NCBI GenBank assembly: GCA_002633005.1
Contig: NMRA01000336.1
Span: forward strand, 430,301-461,311
DNA from: Phoronis australis
Lineage: Eukaryota > Phoronida > Phoronidae
Reading direction: 5' to 3'
DNA length: 31,011 bases
Below are positions 30,248 to 31,011 of the stretch, piece after piece. The notes under the pieces were generated by a model. The model worked only from the letters and a program-made list of their open reading frames with translations. It made no database searches and had not been told where the DNA came from. The position numbers and the translations under genes were made by a program. The first letter of the stretch is position 1, and each line of letters begins with the position of its first letter.

Positions 30248-30515
30248 GAGACTAAACCCAAACGGAGAAACCTGTAGACAAATCAAAAGCCTCGGCTACG
30301 TCATCCAAGGTTGTGATCAAGTCTAATTCTCCGAATTCACCGTATCTGGAGTCTCTCTACACAGGGGCAGGGATCAAAAGGCCATCAGTGGGCCAAGAGG
30401 TCTCATCTCTCCCTCGCCAGAAGCTGGAGGATATCCGAGGCTGTGATTGGCTTTATGAAGTCTCTGGGACAATACTTAAGCCGCGTAAGACATCAGCACC
30501 TACCAACAGCAATAG
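30248..30515 (+). pseudogene. BIRC6: BIRC6-like exon N with frameshift
   Basis: In phase 0 after exon M it starts ETKPKRRNL and then meets TAG. From there the next frame is open: VDKSKASATSSKVVIKSNSP, QKLEDIRGCDWLYEVSGTIL, KPRKTSAPTNSN before donor GTAAGT. Human reads RKSENLRGCDLLQEVSVTIR, RFKKTSISKE at the matching place, with a similarly basic, Ser-rich stretch before. A one-base shift near 30275 explains the change of frame. It is the last BIRC6 exon in the window; the next human segment (RCAMLQFSEFHEKLL) is not reached. Confidence 0.88.
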
Positions 30516-30758
30516 GTAAGTGGAGAAGGACGGTGAAGTGTGTGTGTTGATAATTATGCGCCCATATATTTATATGTGGACGCATTATGCTGTCATCTCC
30601 GTCCGTCCGTACGGGCGGCGTCCGTCCGGCGTCTGGCGTCCGGCGTCCGCTGCTCTATCTCCAAAACCCTTTGACATATGTTCATGAAATTTGACACATA
30701 TGTTTCATTCATGAATGGGACGGCATGTGCGAACTTTCGGACGGATCCGACAACTGGT

Positions 30759-30772
30759 GTGCCCCCTAGTGG
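30759..30772 (-). promoter_or_regulatory. CTCF-consensus match, copy B type a
   Basis: The minus strand reads CCACTAGGGGGCAC, identical to the match at 21027 and a full fit to CCASYAGRKGGCRS. Confidence 0.5.
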
Positions 30773-30902
30773 CAATTTAATTTTTTACGCTTACCTTTGT
30801 ATCTTCAAAAGTCCTGAACGGATTTTCATGAAATTTGGTATGTAGGCACTTATTAGTGAGATGACGCTATCCTCCCGTTTTCAGATGGATTCGACATAGT
30901 TT

Positions 30903-30916
30903 GCGCCACCTAGTGG
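30903..30916 (-). promoter_or_regulatory. CTCF-consensus match, copy B type b
   Basis: The minus strand reads CCACTAGGTGGCGC, identical to the match at 21170, 144 bp from the type-a match and in the same orientation. Confidence 0.5.
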
Positions 30917-31011
30917 CCATTTTTAGTGTTTTCGAGTGTGTTTTTGTGCGTCAACCCCTCTATCAACCAAACCGCTCAAAGGATGATTGTGAAAATTGGC
31001 ATGTATATGCT

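Larger units (their letters stand above)
30555..31011 (+). repeat. trimeric 140-bp monomer repeat, copy B (runs off the end)
   Basis: It starts TATGCGCCCATATATTTATA then GTGGACGCATTATGC, the same head as copy A at 20402. A GC-rich minisatellite follows (GTCCG/GGCGTCC words, 30600-30650), then TCTATCTCCAAAACCCTTTG, a type-a core at 30759 and a type-b core at 30903, 144 bp apart. It is closer to the likely family consensus than copy A. It sits just after exon N and is cut by the window edge. Confidence 0.88.

Noticed and set aside
9048-30515. The exons belong to UBR4 or another giant ubiquitin ligase
   Set aside because: UBR4 was my first idea, but DRLCAxT...LHFLQIG, QQEQQQ-RHPQHL, HTRTWKL, ALDARLE and RGCDxLxEVS all match BIRC6 in order within each block.

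Overview
This is a piece of an animal (metazoan) nuclear genome, probably from an invertebrate. It has short exons with GT/AG splice sites in long AT-rich introns, and much of the space is transposable element. Species cannot be told from the sequence. A 445-base run of N (14165-14609) marks a scaffold gap.

The main gene content is a set of about fourteen plus-strand exons from one very large gene. I recognise it as BIRC6 (BRUCE/Apollon), the giant inhibitor-of-apoptosis protein that is an E2/E3 hybrid ubiquitin ligase. The identification rests on comparison with the human protein as I remember it. Two features stand out. First, the exons lie in two blocks in the wrong order: 9048-20195 codes for the middle of the protein (very roughly human residues 2150-2700), while 22322-30515, downstream, codes for an earlier part (very roughly 900-1450). 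Second, several exons carry in-frame stops or single-base frameshifts although their splice sites look sound. The simplest reading is one or two unprocessed, rearranged BIRC6 pseudogene copies; a mis-joined or error-rich assembly is the rival explanation. The BIR domain, the UBC domain and both protein ends are not in the window.

Region by region: 1-3700 holds dispersed repeats, including a roughly 200-bp inverted pair and one copy of a palindrome-rich element. 3798-6690 is a minus-strand, broken Mutator-like transposase gene split by a 1.06-kb inverted-repeat element. 6700-9047 has no recognised gene. 9048-12774 holds five BIRC6 exons, with a 773-bp solo LTR flanked by a perfect 5-bp target duplication in one intron. 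12775-18626 is a large intron with the gap and a dead non-LTR retrotransposon. 18627-20195 holds three more BIRC6 exons. 20402-21850 is a tandem array of about 140-bp monomers arranged in threes (about 420 bp). 22322-30515 holds the N-terminal-ward exon block, a palindrome-word satellite at 24505-26292 and a second solo LTR at 28033-28750. The window ends in a second copy of the 140/420-bp repeat.

The most unusual non-coding signals are (i) perfect matches to the 14-base CTCF consensus, all on the minus strand, carried by the 140-bp monomers, and (ii) arrays of short near-perfect palindromes built from the word GTGTCAAACGTG.
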